The translations under genes and the position numbers were made by a program. Below the pieces are notes generated by a model that did not search any database, had not been told where the DNA came from, and worked only from the letters and a program-made list of their open reading frames with translations. From Heterobasidion occidentale (taxonomy: Eukaryota; Basidiomycota; Agaricomycetes; Russulales; Bondarzewiaceae), in NCBI GenBank assembly GCA_039111635.1, contig JBCAQO010000015.1, positions 1 through 64,000 of the forward strand: a stretch of 64,000 nt of DNA, in the 5' to 3' direction. Within the stretch, counting starts at the first letter, position 1; the number at the start of each line of letters is the position of its first letter. This document shows, piece by piece, positions 53,833-64,000 of the stretch.

Positions 53833-54944
53833 ATGGTCAGCCTAGGGGAAACAACCAAAGAACAGGCAGTGCATAGTCTGGATCTAGGGGTGCAATACTC
53901 TGTGATGCCATGCAATGTTCTGCGATGCCCTACAATGCTCTGTGATGTTCTGCAATACTCAAGATTGCAAGGTTAGATGCGATGTTGCAATATTGAGGTT
54001 GTGAGGTTGTGAGGTCTAATGCAATAGGGAGAGGTGCAGAGTGGATGAGATGCTTGGAGGGATGTAGAGATGCTCGGAGGGATGAGGAGATGCTTAGCAA
54101 GGTGAAGGAAGTGGTGCTAGGAGATGGGGAGAGGTATGAGACACTATGGGGACACAACATGATTCAGAGTGATGCTAGGTGGTTTGGAGCGATAGGGAGA
54201 TGATAACTAGACTCTAGAGCATACTACGAGGGCTCTATGAAGTTGAGGTTGCGAGATTTGCGATAATCAGCAATGTGAGAGCATTTTGGATGAGGTGTGA
54301 TTTGCATAGTGGAGGAAACCAAATCTGGTGTATTGCAGAGAGGGTAGGTAGGTTTTATAGTGAGAACAGAATGGTAGGTATGAAGGAGGAGAACTGCAAT
54401 AACACTTAAAAATCTCGGAGACATGTGAAACTGCTCCGGGTTGCATAAGGTTGCACTCTTGGCATTGCTCTATCTATCTCGCACTAAATTGGAAGGCCTC
54501 GGCATGAGTGGCAAAGGGCTCAGAGAGATAATGAGAACAGAGATTAGGAGTCCAAGAACTGTCAGCATAATCGCAAGGTTATGTGGGCAATGCCACAAGG
54601 GCGTGGAGGTCTCCGAGGTCAATAATGTCGAGAAAAAGATTGCAGGCGCCGCACAAGGACCGCTGAGGATGTTTGGAGGCACACGTCACCAATGTGATGA
54701 GAGGGAACTATGAAGAAGTTGTAGGAGATTGTGCGGAAGCCTGTGGAGATCACACAGGTGCTGTGAGGTTGTGCAGACATTGGAGAGGTTGTGCAGGGGA
54801 ATTGGAGCTTGCGATGATGCGCGCAAGACTGTACAGAAGCCTGCAAGGTTGTGCTGATTGTTCTAATGTCACACCATAGCTGAGATCTATGCTGTAAAAG
54901 CTGCAAAATCTGGGGGCTCAGAGCATAGCATGGAGGCATGCTCA
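53833..54944. repeat. G/A-rich degenerate tandem-repeat block
   Basis: No coding signal. 53885-53970 is built of ~20-bp units (CTCTGTGATGnnnTGCAATG). 54040-54120 repeats GAGATGCTnGGAGGGATG, and 54730-54860 repeats AGGTTGTGCAG. The strand asymmetry (purine-rich on plus) is strong. It lies inside the A5 RNase H, and its origin is unknown. Confidence 0.45.
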
Positions 54945-56026
54945 TCATTGAAAAGGTAGGCAACCAGGTGCCAGTTGTTATTTGGTCCTTCTTGAAAGAA
55001 GACCGTGCTGTATGTAGAGAGGGAAGCATTGGTCATAAGCCGGTATGGTCACATTGGGTCAGGGTATAGGAGGACAGGTTGGCTGATAAAAGCCACCTTT
55101 AATTGGTTGAACACCTTTTGGCAAGCCGCTGTCTAGTCCTATTTTGTGTTCTTTTTGATGAGGTCATATAGAGGTCGAGCAATCAAGGAGAATTTGTTGA
55201 TGAATCACCAATAAAAGTTTCCAAGACCCAAAAAGGAACAAATATCACAGACTGTGTGGAATTGGCCAATTTTCAATGGCATTGATATTGGAATCCTTCA
55301 TGGCAACGTGATCTTTAGAAATAGTGTATCCTAGGTAGTTGAGCTTTTCTTTGTGGAACTTGCATTTCTTGGGTTTAAGGTAAAGATTGTTGTCATACAA
55401 GATCCAGAGGACTTGTTTGACAACCAAAATGTGTTCCACTGTGATCTTTGAGAAGATCAGGATGTTGTCCATGTATACTGTGATTTTCCAGGCCAATATG
55501 AGATCTTGAAAGATTATGTTCATCATGGCTTGGAATGTTGCTAAAGAGTTAGTGAGCCCAAAGAACATTACTGTTGGCTCAAAGAGCTCCAGAGGTGTTA
55601 CAAAGGCCACCTTGGGTTTGTCTCCTTTATTAATGTGCACATTGTTATATCCCCACCAAACATCCAATTTTGAGAATACCGTTGCCCATCGAATGAGATT
55701 CAAAAGCTCTTGGATTAATGGCAAGGGGCAGACATTTTAAACAGTGTGTTCATTGATGTGGCAATAATCCTGTACTGGATAGAGCTTTCCATCCTTTTTT
55801 CCTATGAAGAAGAAAGGAGCTGCACTGTGAGCCATTGACCAGTGAATGGTTCCCCTAGAAAGGCTCCTTGACAAATTTCCCTAACTCATCATGTTTTTCT
55901 GGGCTTAGAGGATAAATTCTTGGGGCCTGAGGTTTAAACGATGGTTTGAGGTCTATCACATGGTTCCAGATAGTGTGTTTGGGGAGTCTTTGTCATCATC
56001 ACTTACTGAAAATGTTGAGGTAGGTA
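54945..56026 (-). pseudogene. pol: A5 pol: RNase H and RT remnants
   Basis: RT segments include TVYMDNILIFSK (~55495-55460), MFFGLTNSLATFQAMMNIIF and FSKLDVWWGYNNVHI. The RNase H start VFFQEGPNNNWHLVAYLF is at ~55010-54950. There are many stops and frameshifts, and it is plainly inactive. Confidence 0.8.
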
Positions 56027-56845
56027 TAGTAACATCTGGAAAAAACACTTTCCTAAATATGCTTAAATTCTTTATAAAATTACCACCAATTATCATTATG
56101 CATTTTTTTAGCTTTCCCATATTATCAATAGCTTATAAAGGCTAATTAGCTTTAATGATGTATAATTAGAGCTAATTATGCAGAATTTTCATACAATTTT
56201 TTTGAAAACTAATGTTTAACCAAATACTATGATTATTTGCTAGTACTATAGTTATCTACAACTTGTGAACAAAGTCTAGATATAGAGGTCATTAGTTGAT
56301 TATCTAAACTTGAAATTCCACTTTACAACAAACCTGCCCTTGTTTAAAGTTAAACCTACAACCTCATGCCTACAAGCACTCAAGGAGATGCTCTAAACCA
56401 CTCAGCTATAAGGTCTAACTTACTTAGCTTGGTAATTCAATTATATAGACAGTCTCAACACATTTATTTCTATCACACATTTATTTCTCATTTTTTTTAT
56501 TCATAAAAGAGTTAATAAATACCCAAAAAAATGGCTTTTAGGATGTGAGCTTAAATACCAAATCCTACTACAAAATTAATGACAAATAGAGAGTACACTC
56601 TACATTAGGAAAAAATATTTGTAGCACTCACTCAATTGAGAATCTAGATATGTAAGATAACAATTAGGTCAGTACTTTCTCATAAGACTCTAGTAATATG
56701 GACATCATTACCTTGATCTGCAGATTTGATCACAATCATAATCAAAATAATTAGATATAATACATCATAATTAGCACAAATTCACACTGTTGATAATTAT
56801 ATGTGATTATAAGTTAATAAGAGGTGAGGGTTTTCCAGATGAATC
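56027..56845. mobile_element. AT-rich insertion in A5 (about 0.8 kb)
   Basis: It interrupts the linker between protease and RT. It is much more AT-rich than its surroundings and has no long ORF. Terminal repeats could not be resolved, and about 19 bp of the host are missing at the junction. A weak tRNA-like segment on the minus strand (about 56417-56350, box A TAGCTGAGTGG) suggests a SINE or tRNA-derived sequence. Confidence 0.4.
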
Positions 56846-57780
56846 CTTTGGGATATGTTCCTTTAAGTTAGTCATATTAATTTCCTCTTTGAGGTCCTTG
56901 TTAAAACTAGCAAAGTCGGAGGATTCAGGAGCTATTTTTCTAATGACTAGTTCTCTTTTGTGGGTCCTTGCAAAGGAGTAGGACTGTGGTGGTATATTGT
57001 TGTTGACTGTTATTGGTCTTGGAGCAGCCTCCTCAGCTGTCCTTCTCCAGGTATGCTGGGGGTCTTCCCTTTTGGCTACTAGCACTTTGAGTCTCTCTTA
57101 GGCAAGTTGTCACTGTTTTTTTTTTGGCATACCCCTTTTCCCAGTTGGAGTCGTCTAGTATGGCGAATAGCTGAGCTCTGAAATCCTTTTCAGGTAGCTG
57201 TATCATTTCTTGTTTCATTAGCTTCCAAGGAGATACTACCGGTCTAGGGACAAGATATGGCTTCTTTTGCTTGGTTATCTTGTTACCGTGTAGTTTAGCC
57301 AACCATTCCTTCCAGGTTGGCTCTTCTTGTGCCCTTGTGCCCTGGTCAACTCATAGGGTTGTTGGTAATCTTGGGGGCACAGATCAAAGTGTACTTCACG
57401 ATGTCTCCACCCAATAGAGAGATTGTGGTATTTCAACCAATCTGTTTCTAGAATGATGGCATCTTTTCCTAGATTGGTGATGAACATCTAGACATGTTTG
57501 GTATGCAGCCTTCCTTGTTGGTCCTTAATGATAAGGTTCACATCTAGGCCTCATTGTATGAGGCCCCCTTTATTCATTGTGTTGTTAATGTTTTGGATGT
57601 GTAAGGGATGACTCAATGAGTGGGTGGGGAAGTTATGCTTCTGTACTCATTGTTCGTGAACCGAGATCCCTTCACAGGCAGAGTTGATGGTGGCTTTTGC
57701 TCCAGCACTTCTTCCTTGAGTTGTCAACTATACATTAAGTCAAATAGGGGCAATGATGTTGCTGTTAATTGCTCCAATGT
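56846..57780 (-). pseudogene. pol: A5 pol: linker and protease remnants
   Basis: Linker segments (RKIAPESSDFASFNKDLKEE) and the protease C-terminal segment LGKDAIILETDWLKYHNLSI are recognisable (57487-57275). The active-site region near 57670-57690 reads with stops. Confidence 0.75.
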
Positions 57781-58031
57781 GAATATATGACAGCAGTGCA
57801 TACTTGGGTTTCCCTTTGCTCCTCTCTTTTGCTGATGAAGGAGAGGCTAGGTAAAATTCTGTGCTAGGTCTACTAACAAATCCTTCTTGTCCTTATTCCC
57901 TAGCTTCTGGAAGATTGCTCTGACGCTAGCAACATTACAGACGGGTCTGTTGCCTTGTCATCTGACAGGCGGTAAGTAGTGTGCTCTATCACGCCAACTG
58001 GGTCCTTCTTTCCCTGAGGGAGAGTCTGTGT
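57781..58031 (-). pseudogene. gag: A5 gag, C-terminal part
   Basis: It matches the end of A3 gag (around 22320-22500) including the TnTCCTCTGCC-like junction, but is degraded. It breaks where LTR-C copy 2 enters and resumes at 59121. Confidence 0.65.
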
Positions 58032-59120
58032 TGATGAGCATGCACCTGCTCAGGGGTCCGAAGGAGGTATTTGAAAAGCTTTGGGGAGAGACCAAACAGC
58101 TCTAGACGAGTACTGAAGACACCAACTCATACTAAATGCAGTTGGCCCCTACCCGAATGACTGCAAGCCACCGAAGGACATTCGGCAGTTCTTGGGTCAG
58201 TTCACACATATGTCACATACTTACCATGACTGCATAGGAGTCATTGAAGGAGCCTTACAATGTTTCATTACAGGATTGGGATTAGATAGCCCGTTCGGCC
58301 AATATTTTCCATACCCAGTCAGTTCTTATTGCTTATCGTCCCAGCTTCCACATAGTTGGTCAAACACAATCTCGCACTATTGCTTGGCTGTCCAAGTCAT
58401 ACATTTACTACTTCATTCTTTTCATTGGTTTCCCAACACTTGTTCATGCTACTTACACTTAGATAATAGATACTAAATGTTTGGGATTTTGTCATTGCTG
58501 ATAGACTTTTACCTGATCATCTTCAAAACCCATATGGACATTTCACCTACCTTCTTATCTTTGCTGTTCACCAGGTCTTGGCGCCCATTTGGTATTTACT
58601 CTCATTTCTCGTTTGATATTTTACTTAGGGGCTCCATTTACTATAAAAACCTACATACAACTCTGGAATAAATCAGCTTTCACATCCCACAGTTCAAAGC
58701 TCATTCACATTCGTCTCAACCATCGAAATTGTCTTCGTCAACTCCCAAAAACTCGTCATCCTCATTATTTGGCCTTATTTGCATTTGTACTCATCTCCTT
58801 GCTCGCACCTCCCGTCCTCCCTCGTATATTGTCAGAGTTCCGTGTGGCTCTTGAAGCACATAGTGGTCAGTTACGGCACTACCTTCTTGTTACCAACCAA
58901 ATCCCTGACACAATCAAATGTTTGGTCGGTGTTTGGTGCAGTTCTGAAACTATTTGGGTGCTATAATCTCACACTTCCCATTACTCCTCAGTGGGCCCTT
59001 GCTTTCTAAAGTTGTTACTAACAAATTCCTTGTGTATTAGATACTAGCTCCAGCACCCTTGCTCTAAAAGATGTTTTGGTGTTGTGCTCAGCACTTAGAG
59101 ACACCTCTAGTGTATTAGCA
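58032..59120 (+). repeat. LTR-C copy 2 (solo LTR in A5 gag, CpG-depleted)
   Basis: This 1089-bp sequence (TGATGAGCATGC...GTATTAGCA) aligns with 689-1768. It interrupts A5 gag between segments homologous to positions near 22500 and 22525 of A3. Its TATA box (58641-58649) and AATAAA (58667-58672) are retained. Differences from copy 1 are dominated by CG to TG/CA changes. Confidence 0.75.
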
Positions 59121-60047
59121 TATTCTAGTAGATGACCAGGTTGCGGTATATTGCGGTGGTTGCTATTAGAACCCCCCTCCTCTAGTCCTCAATATAATCC
59201 TAGATGGTCACCTATCCAGGGTTCTTGATTGTCTTCATCCTCCATGTCAACACTGCAAGGTCTTCTATTTCCTCTTCCTACTGGCTTGCACTGATTTCCT
59301 CAAGATGGTTGAACACCTCTGTGTGGAGGCTGACAGTTAGATGCCCAATGCCCAAACTTCCTATAGTTACAAAGGGTAGCAGGCTTGCCATCATATGTGT
59401 GCTGCTGGCAAATGGCCTTTTGCTTTTACGAGGCATTGATGTCCATGTCAACCACTTGATTATTCATCCTGCATGGTGTGTTGGTGGAATTATAGCATAG
59501 TAAGGATTGGAGGTGGAAGCAATTCAAGAAGTCGCTTCTGAAAGAGGTGGAGTTGGCAAGTATTGCCTTTTGAGCACTTCACCCATCTACTTTGCAGGCT
59601 ATATTGATCCAGTCTTGGATTGTATTCTTTGGCGGGGTCTTCTTGTCATAGAATTTGTCCATGACTTTTAGGTTCAGTTCTTGTTGGAAATACGGGACTT
59701 GTTCTTTGTCGGAGATATTGACATCAGCAGCTATAAGGGCAAACTGATTGGAGTACTTGTCCACAGTTATCCTTCCTTGGGAAAAGGCCATGAGGGTGCT
59801 TCAAGCTTTGTCCTTTTTGTTGGACTCCTTGAATTGAAGCTTGAAGCTGTTAAGGAAGTCTTTCCAAGTGCCAAGGTCCTTGGCAGTGTCTGCCCCAATT
59901 GTCTTGTTGAGGAAGTTTTCTGCCCAAGTGCCAGCTATTTCATGTCTCATACACTAGAGGACCAAGAAGATTTTGTCATTATCAGGCTTGTATTGGTCCA
60001 TTTCCACTGCAAAAATAAGGTCTTTGCCATTAGGCCAGACATTAAAT
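59121..60047 (-). pseudogene. gag: A5 gag, capsid and N-terminal part
   Basis: Segments FSQGRITVDKYSNQFALIAA and EQVPYFQQELNLKVMDKFYD are clear (59791-59579). The zinc-knuckle region near 59340-59400 has lost most cysteines. It is cut at 60048 by LTR-E before the gag N-terminus. Confidence 0.72.
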
Positions 60048-60415
60048 TGTTAAATAGAATATCTATTAACATTAGTTGAACTTGCACTTGCGCTTCTCTC
60101 TATCATCATCCTCAACCACTTAGTTGTTATCTCAATACTGGCTACCTTATACATGGGGCTAGCAGTATTCTATCTCAACTTCAGTGGGCAGCACATCTAC
60201 TGTCACCCAGGTCTGCATTAGGTCATACCCTCACATCTGTGGGAAGACTTTTGTGCCTGCTTGGAGTCAAAGTATTATCACAAATCTCTTGTGCATTCCA
60301 AATTGCGCACCAAGTTAACCACTGGTGTTTTCATTAGATGCATTTGGATTTGGCACGTTCCCTCAGTGACTCAGGAGCCTTCTGACACATCATGTGTGAA
60401 GACCAGGTCTTAACA
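60048..60415 (+). repeat. LTR-E (368 bp)
   Basis: It begins TGTTAAATAG and ends GGTCTTAACA, giving TGTTAA/TTAACA inverted ends. The following CTTGAACAAGCTC resembles the family B PBS. The sequence is otherwise unlike LTR-B, and I do not find a matching AGCTTGTTCA inside it, so the boundary is tentative. Confidence 0.4.
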
Positions 60416-62153
60416 CTTGAACAAGCTCACCTGCCCCTGCCTCACTCTGGATGGCCTACCTTCCCCACACACTGAAATCACTAATGCTATTGCCTTCCAT
60501 TTATACAAAGGCAATTTGCTCCAGATGCACACCCTCTCTATCACACTCATAGCAGAACCACCTGAGGTCATTAGTAGTGTGCTTAACCAAATCACCAACA
60601 GTTTGTTCAGACCACTACTTCACCAACCCCTATATTGACAACTACTTGAAAAGAAACGGATACATTGTATTCCCCGTCTCTATATGGATCATGCCCAACT
60701 ACTCTAACTTCATCCAGCCAACAAAGGATGAGCATGGACAGAACTCTAGAACAGGAACCCCCTGGACAAGATCTTTCAGCTGCCCAGCATACTGGACCGG
60801 CTCTTGTGGATAGCCCAGAGAAATAAGAAATGTGTTAAAGACAAAAAATAGCCTGACTAGGGATTGAACCCAGGACCTCCTAATGCCAGTGAGACACTCT
60901 ACCAACTGAGTTATCAGACCTTAACCACTACACTCAAATGCATGCATATTGTGCAACACCCTTGAAGGACTTATTCATATGAGGTATGATACTTTACACC
61001 TATTATAGGTGGTCTCCAACACACATAAAAGCCTATGTAGTACAGCTAAGCTGACAACTAGTGGCTGAGCAAATCCTGTTTCAACAAAATAGGCCAAATA
61101 TACACAAATCTTTAAAACAACCACCACCATAGCTAGGGCAGACAATCAAACCAAAAAGACTTGTTACCTGAGAGGACTCAAGAAAAGACTCACTAAGCAG
61201 GTCCTCTAGGATAGAGTACCGGATTGCTTTGAAGATCTAGTAAACCAAACTAGGAAGTATGTGGAGTTGATAAAAGCCACAGGCTTTCAAAGGAAAGACA
61301 GATTTACTGAAGCCCCCTGTGTCAGGCTCACAACCACAAGAGAAGAGGAACTGTTCCGCACAGGTGGATGTTTCTCTTGCAGGGAAACAGGACATAGAGC
61401 ACATAACTGCTTCCAAGGGAAACAGAGGAAAGAAGAACACTTTCTAAAGATCAGCAAGAAGCTGAAGAAGGCCCCAACATATTAGGCTTAGGAACAAGAT
61501 TGGTGTCAGAAAAGGAAGCTCAGAGAAGCAATAGAAATCCAGTGCTTCCTAGAATGGATCTTAGATAAAGGTTGCCCAATGCCTATCCCATCAATCAATT
61601 AGTTTGCGTTAATTGCCAGTCTATGTGAAGAAGTTAAAGAAGACCTTAAGCCAACCACACTCAAAATGTCTTAGATCCCCATCAGGATAGGTGCACCATC
61701 GCTCCAGATCAAGATAGATCTCATAGGAGAAAACAGGACAGCAAGAACCCCCGCTCTAATCAACAGTGGAGCAACAGGAAACTTTATTAATGATAGGTTT
61801 ATCAAGGAAAATAAAGTCAAGACCACCTCCGTAGGACCCATTCCGGTAGGGGAGGAATCACTAGGAGGAAAAACTACCTCCATCTGAGCAGAACTTGATA
61901 TCTGCATACTCAGAGAAGAATGTGGAATACACTAGGAAACAGCTAAGCTGTATGTCCCAGATATCAGAAAAGAAGATATCATCCTAGGGATGGAATAGTT
62001 ATTAGAACACAACCCAGAGGTCAACTGGCACGCATATGGGCTGCACCTCACAACATGCCCACCCTCCTGCTAAATACAAAGAGGGCCAGTAAAAGCTAAA
62101 TAAGCATTCAAGAAAAAAGGACCCCTTATCCTTAAAGAGAATAGAATAGACAC
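60416..62153 (+). pseudogene. gag: Family E gag-protease remnant (B-like), truncated by A4
   Basis: A leader frame has segments PCLTLDGLPSPHTEITNAIA; a tRNA-like insertion follows. The zinc knuckle CFSCRETGHRAHNC lies at ~61369-61410. A protease-like block has ALINSGATGNFINDRF (NSG for DSG, ~61760-61805) and a segment ending ...VNWHAYGLHLTTCPPSC near 62070, as in family B. Several stops interrupt it. It ends at the A4 LTR. Confidence 0.65.
60843..60920 (-). tRNA. tRNA-like gene or tRNA-derived repeat, anticodon GGC
   Basis: On the minus strand, 60920-60850 folds as a 71-nt cloverleaf: acceptor GGTCTGA/TCAGGCT (seven pairs, two G-U), D stem ACTC/GAGT, loop AGTTGGTA, anticodon loop CTGGCAT (anticodon GGC, alanine), T arm CTGGG-TTCAATC-CCTAG. 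A T6 terminator follows at 60848-60843. The anticodon stem has one C-A mismatch. GGC alanine tRNAs are unusual in eukaryotes, so a pseudogene or SINE head is as likely as a functional gene. Confidence 0.5.
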
Positions 62154-62752
62154 TGTTATGACTTGACCCATCGGCTGCCTTTGGACGGGTCTATACCAAT
62201 GGCTAGCATCACATCTACTAGGCAGCTTCACCATAGAGCATACATTAAAGTATTTAGCATGTCTTTGAAGGCCGACCCTCCAATGGATCACTCAGCATCG
62301 GATGTAGAAATAGAATAGGGGTCAAGGGCATCAGAACATGAGGCATTCACATGCCATGGGCTTAGGGTACATGAGTAAGCATCTCTTCGCAACCTGGTTG
62401 GAAAGGTGCGAATGGAGAAGCACAAGAGTAGGTGCTGGCTGAGAGAGGCAGTGGCCACAGCTATCCTGATCAAATATATCAGAAAAGCATAGACACTTAC
62501 CCTAGACCCTATATAGTACATAAGGCCCATAGAATAGGCTGAGGATCTTCAGTCTATTCTCTTCGCTCTTATGCAGTCTTCACACTGTGTACTTTATTTG
62601 TTCGTATCATCTTATACGAACACTTTGTTCATATATGCCTTTACTCTTATATTACTCTGTAAACAGTCGAGACCTTCTGCCCCACTCAGTCCATTGTGCG
62701 ACCTAGGGAAGAACCTGATACTCTTGGGTTATCGAACAAGCAGTTCATAACA
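62154..62752 (+). repeat. A4 5' LTR
   Basis: This 599-bp family A LTR runs TGTTATGACTTG...TTCATAACA. The inferred mRNA start AGTCTATTCT is at 62551-62560. The TATA box is degraded to TACATAA. The PBS AGAATAGACT is at 62755-62764. Confidence 0.85.
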
Positions 62753-62764
62753 CTAGAATAGACT

Positions 62765-64000
62765 CGCTCTTTCCCCTACCTTGCACCACACTCTGCTTGC
62801 TGCCACACCCTCTCTCACAACCCTCATCGGCGGAGATATAGACCTTCACCGAAGAGCGTTACTTCACACATCCTAGAGCAAGACCTAGGCCTTAATTATC
62901 CACTAGGCACTAGATGAATCAATATTCAGCTCCATCAAAACAATTGTCCTATCTTCCAATAAGGGAACCACTGGTTCTATGAAGACACCAATCAAGTGGC
63001 ACTCCCAAACTACCCTTACTGCTCATTTAGGAACAGACAATACTTCTTCAGAAGAGAAGTTAGAACAGAGAAAGAGTGGGCTTGGAACAAAATACACGAC
63101 AACTAGGAAGCACCACCCTAGTACAGAGAACCCAAACCAGTAATACTGGAAGACTCTGAACCAGAAGAAGAAGAAAAAGAAACATCTGAATCTAATCCCT
63201 CGGATATTCTAATTCTGCTGCAAAGAGAAGGAGGCACTGTAAAAGGAATTTTTGTGATTGTGTTCTATCGCCTGCAAAATTGTTAGGAAGCTTCAGCTTG
63301 CCCTTTCCAGGTTTTGTAGTTGTAGTAGGGGGATCCAACATTCTGGAGTTATCTCAAGTGTTTTGGGTTTCGATTAGTGTTTGACTGTTACAAGACTGAC
63401 AGTGACAAGATTTCCTTGGTCCTCTCCTGCATGAGATATGGAACGGCCAGTGCCTGGGCAGAGAATTTCCTCAACAAAATAGTTGGGGCTAACCCTGCCA
63501 AAAACCTCGGTACATAGAAGGATGTCCTTAATAGCTTCAAGCTTCAAGATAGACAAAGTGTGGAGCGCTCTCATGGTCTTCTCTCAAAGAAGAATGACCA
63601 TGGACAAATATTCCAACCAGTTCACTCTCATAGCTGCTGATACTGGTATCTACAAAAGAGAACAGGTCCCTTATTACCAAAGAAGACTAGACCCAAAGGT
63701 CATAGACAAAATCTATGACAAGGAAACCCCACCAAAGGATATGATCCAAGAATGGATTAACATGACCTGTGAAGTAAACAGACACATGACAGCTTAAAGT
63801 GCTCAAAAGGTGATCCTCGCCAACTCCACCTCCTTCAGAAACAATTTCCTCAATTGTTTCCACCTTCAACCCACTCTCCACTACAACTCTACAAATGCCC
63901 CTCAAAGAATGAACAACCAAGTAGTTGACATGGACATCAACACCTCTCAAAAAAGAGCCACTGTTCGTCAGAAATGCACTTATGATGGCAAGCCTAACTC
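62765..64000 (+). pseudogene. gag: A4 gag with a ~176-bp internal inversion
   Basis: The leader is recognisable to the CTCGGATATT at 63200-63209. 63209-63384 then reads as family A gag on the opposite strand (start region and KLKLPDNF-type segment). From 63385 the plus strand resumes at the residue expected after the inverted piece (YKTDSDKISL). Later segments include MTMDKYSNQFTLIAADTGIY and DPKVIDKIYDKETPPKD, followed by a TAA at 63795. Confidence 0.75.

Larger units (their letters stand above)
54945..60047 (-). mobile_element. Element A5: old, CpG-depleted family A relative with three insertions
   Basis: RNase H, RT, protease and gag remnants lie in A order on the minus strand, interrupted by an AT-rich block (56027-56845) and LTR-C copy 2 (58032-59120). 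Its RT box reads YMDN instead of YMDD. Compared with A3, most CG dinucleotides have become TG or CA. Its 5' end is cut by LTR-E at 60048. Confidence 0.75.
62154..64000 (+). mobile_element. Element A4: family A, 5' LTR and gag (runs off the window)
   Basis: A 5' LTR (62154-62752) is followed by the PBS and a decayed gag with an internal inversion. It is inserted in family E after GACAC. The 3' part lies outside the window. Confidence 0.82.

Noticed and set aside
54441..54713. Short open frames in the G-rich block
   Set aside because: They arise from repeat units with skewed composition and show no conserved motif.

Overview
The window is fungal nuclear DNA, most likely from a basidiomycete, and it is almost entirely retrotransposon. 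The reasons for that placement are a first exon with a GTAAGT donor at the left edge, a 55-bp GT-AG intron with a CTAAC branch site, several Ty3/gypsy chromoviruses with C-terminal chromodomains, and old copies depleted of CpG. The species cannot be named. The only probable host coding sequence is the 40-codon first exon at 58-177 (minus).

I separate five LTR families. Family A has a ~0.6 kb LTR (TGTTATGACTTG...TAACA). Family B has a ~0.84 kb LTR (TGTTAGGACC...CCTAACA). Family C is seen only as ~1.08 kb solo LTRs. Family D has a ~0.33 kb LTR, found in two pieces. Family E has a ~0.37 kb LTR with a B-like interior. A and B follow the plan LTR - self-primer binding site - gag - (-1 frame) protease/RT/RNase H/integrase/chromodomain - extra downstream ORF(s) - polypurine tract - LTR. 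Every copy carries stops or frameshifts, so all gag and pol entries are pseudogenes as they stand.

Layout: 689-1768 LTR-C; 1769-2544 LTR-B fragment; 2545-3312 old A remnant (minus); 3313-3475 half of LTR-D; 3476-7181 element A1 (plus, 5' part); 7182-8305 3' end of B1 (minus); 8306-29452 A2 (plus), interrupted by A3 (13863-24649, minus); 29453-38746 rest of B1; 38747-39391 an inverted spacer holding the other half of LTR-D and A1's 3' LTR remnant; 39392-49782 B2 (plus); 49783-53000 family D pol (minus); 53000-60047 decayed A5 (minus) broken by a G-rich block, an AT-rich block and LTR-C copy 2; 60048-62153 family E; 62154-64000 A4 (plus), running off the window.

Target-site duplications allow part of the history to be read. 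CATCC flanks A2, which sits in the extra ORF of B1. CCTAA flanks A1 and GTCAT flanks one B element, but each pair is consistent only if the spacer 38747-39391 was inverted by recombination between the two oppositely oriented B elements. Nesting is at least five levels deep.

The most notable biology is downstream of pol. Families A, B and D each carry an extra ORF preceded by its own TATA box. The family B ORF has a CCHC zinc knuckle and a basic tail. Family B also has a 53-54 aa single-pass membrane ORF between pol and that ORF, and its two copies differ mostly at synonymous sites. The family A ORF contains a 55-bp intron in one copy that is exactly absent in the other. Both A and B appear to use Tf1/sushi-style self-priming, because ten bases after the LTR are the perfect complement of the predicted mRNA 5' end, 33-34 nt from the TATA box.
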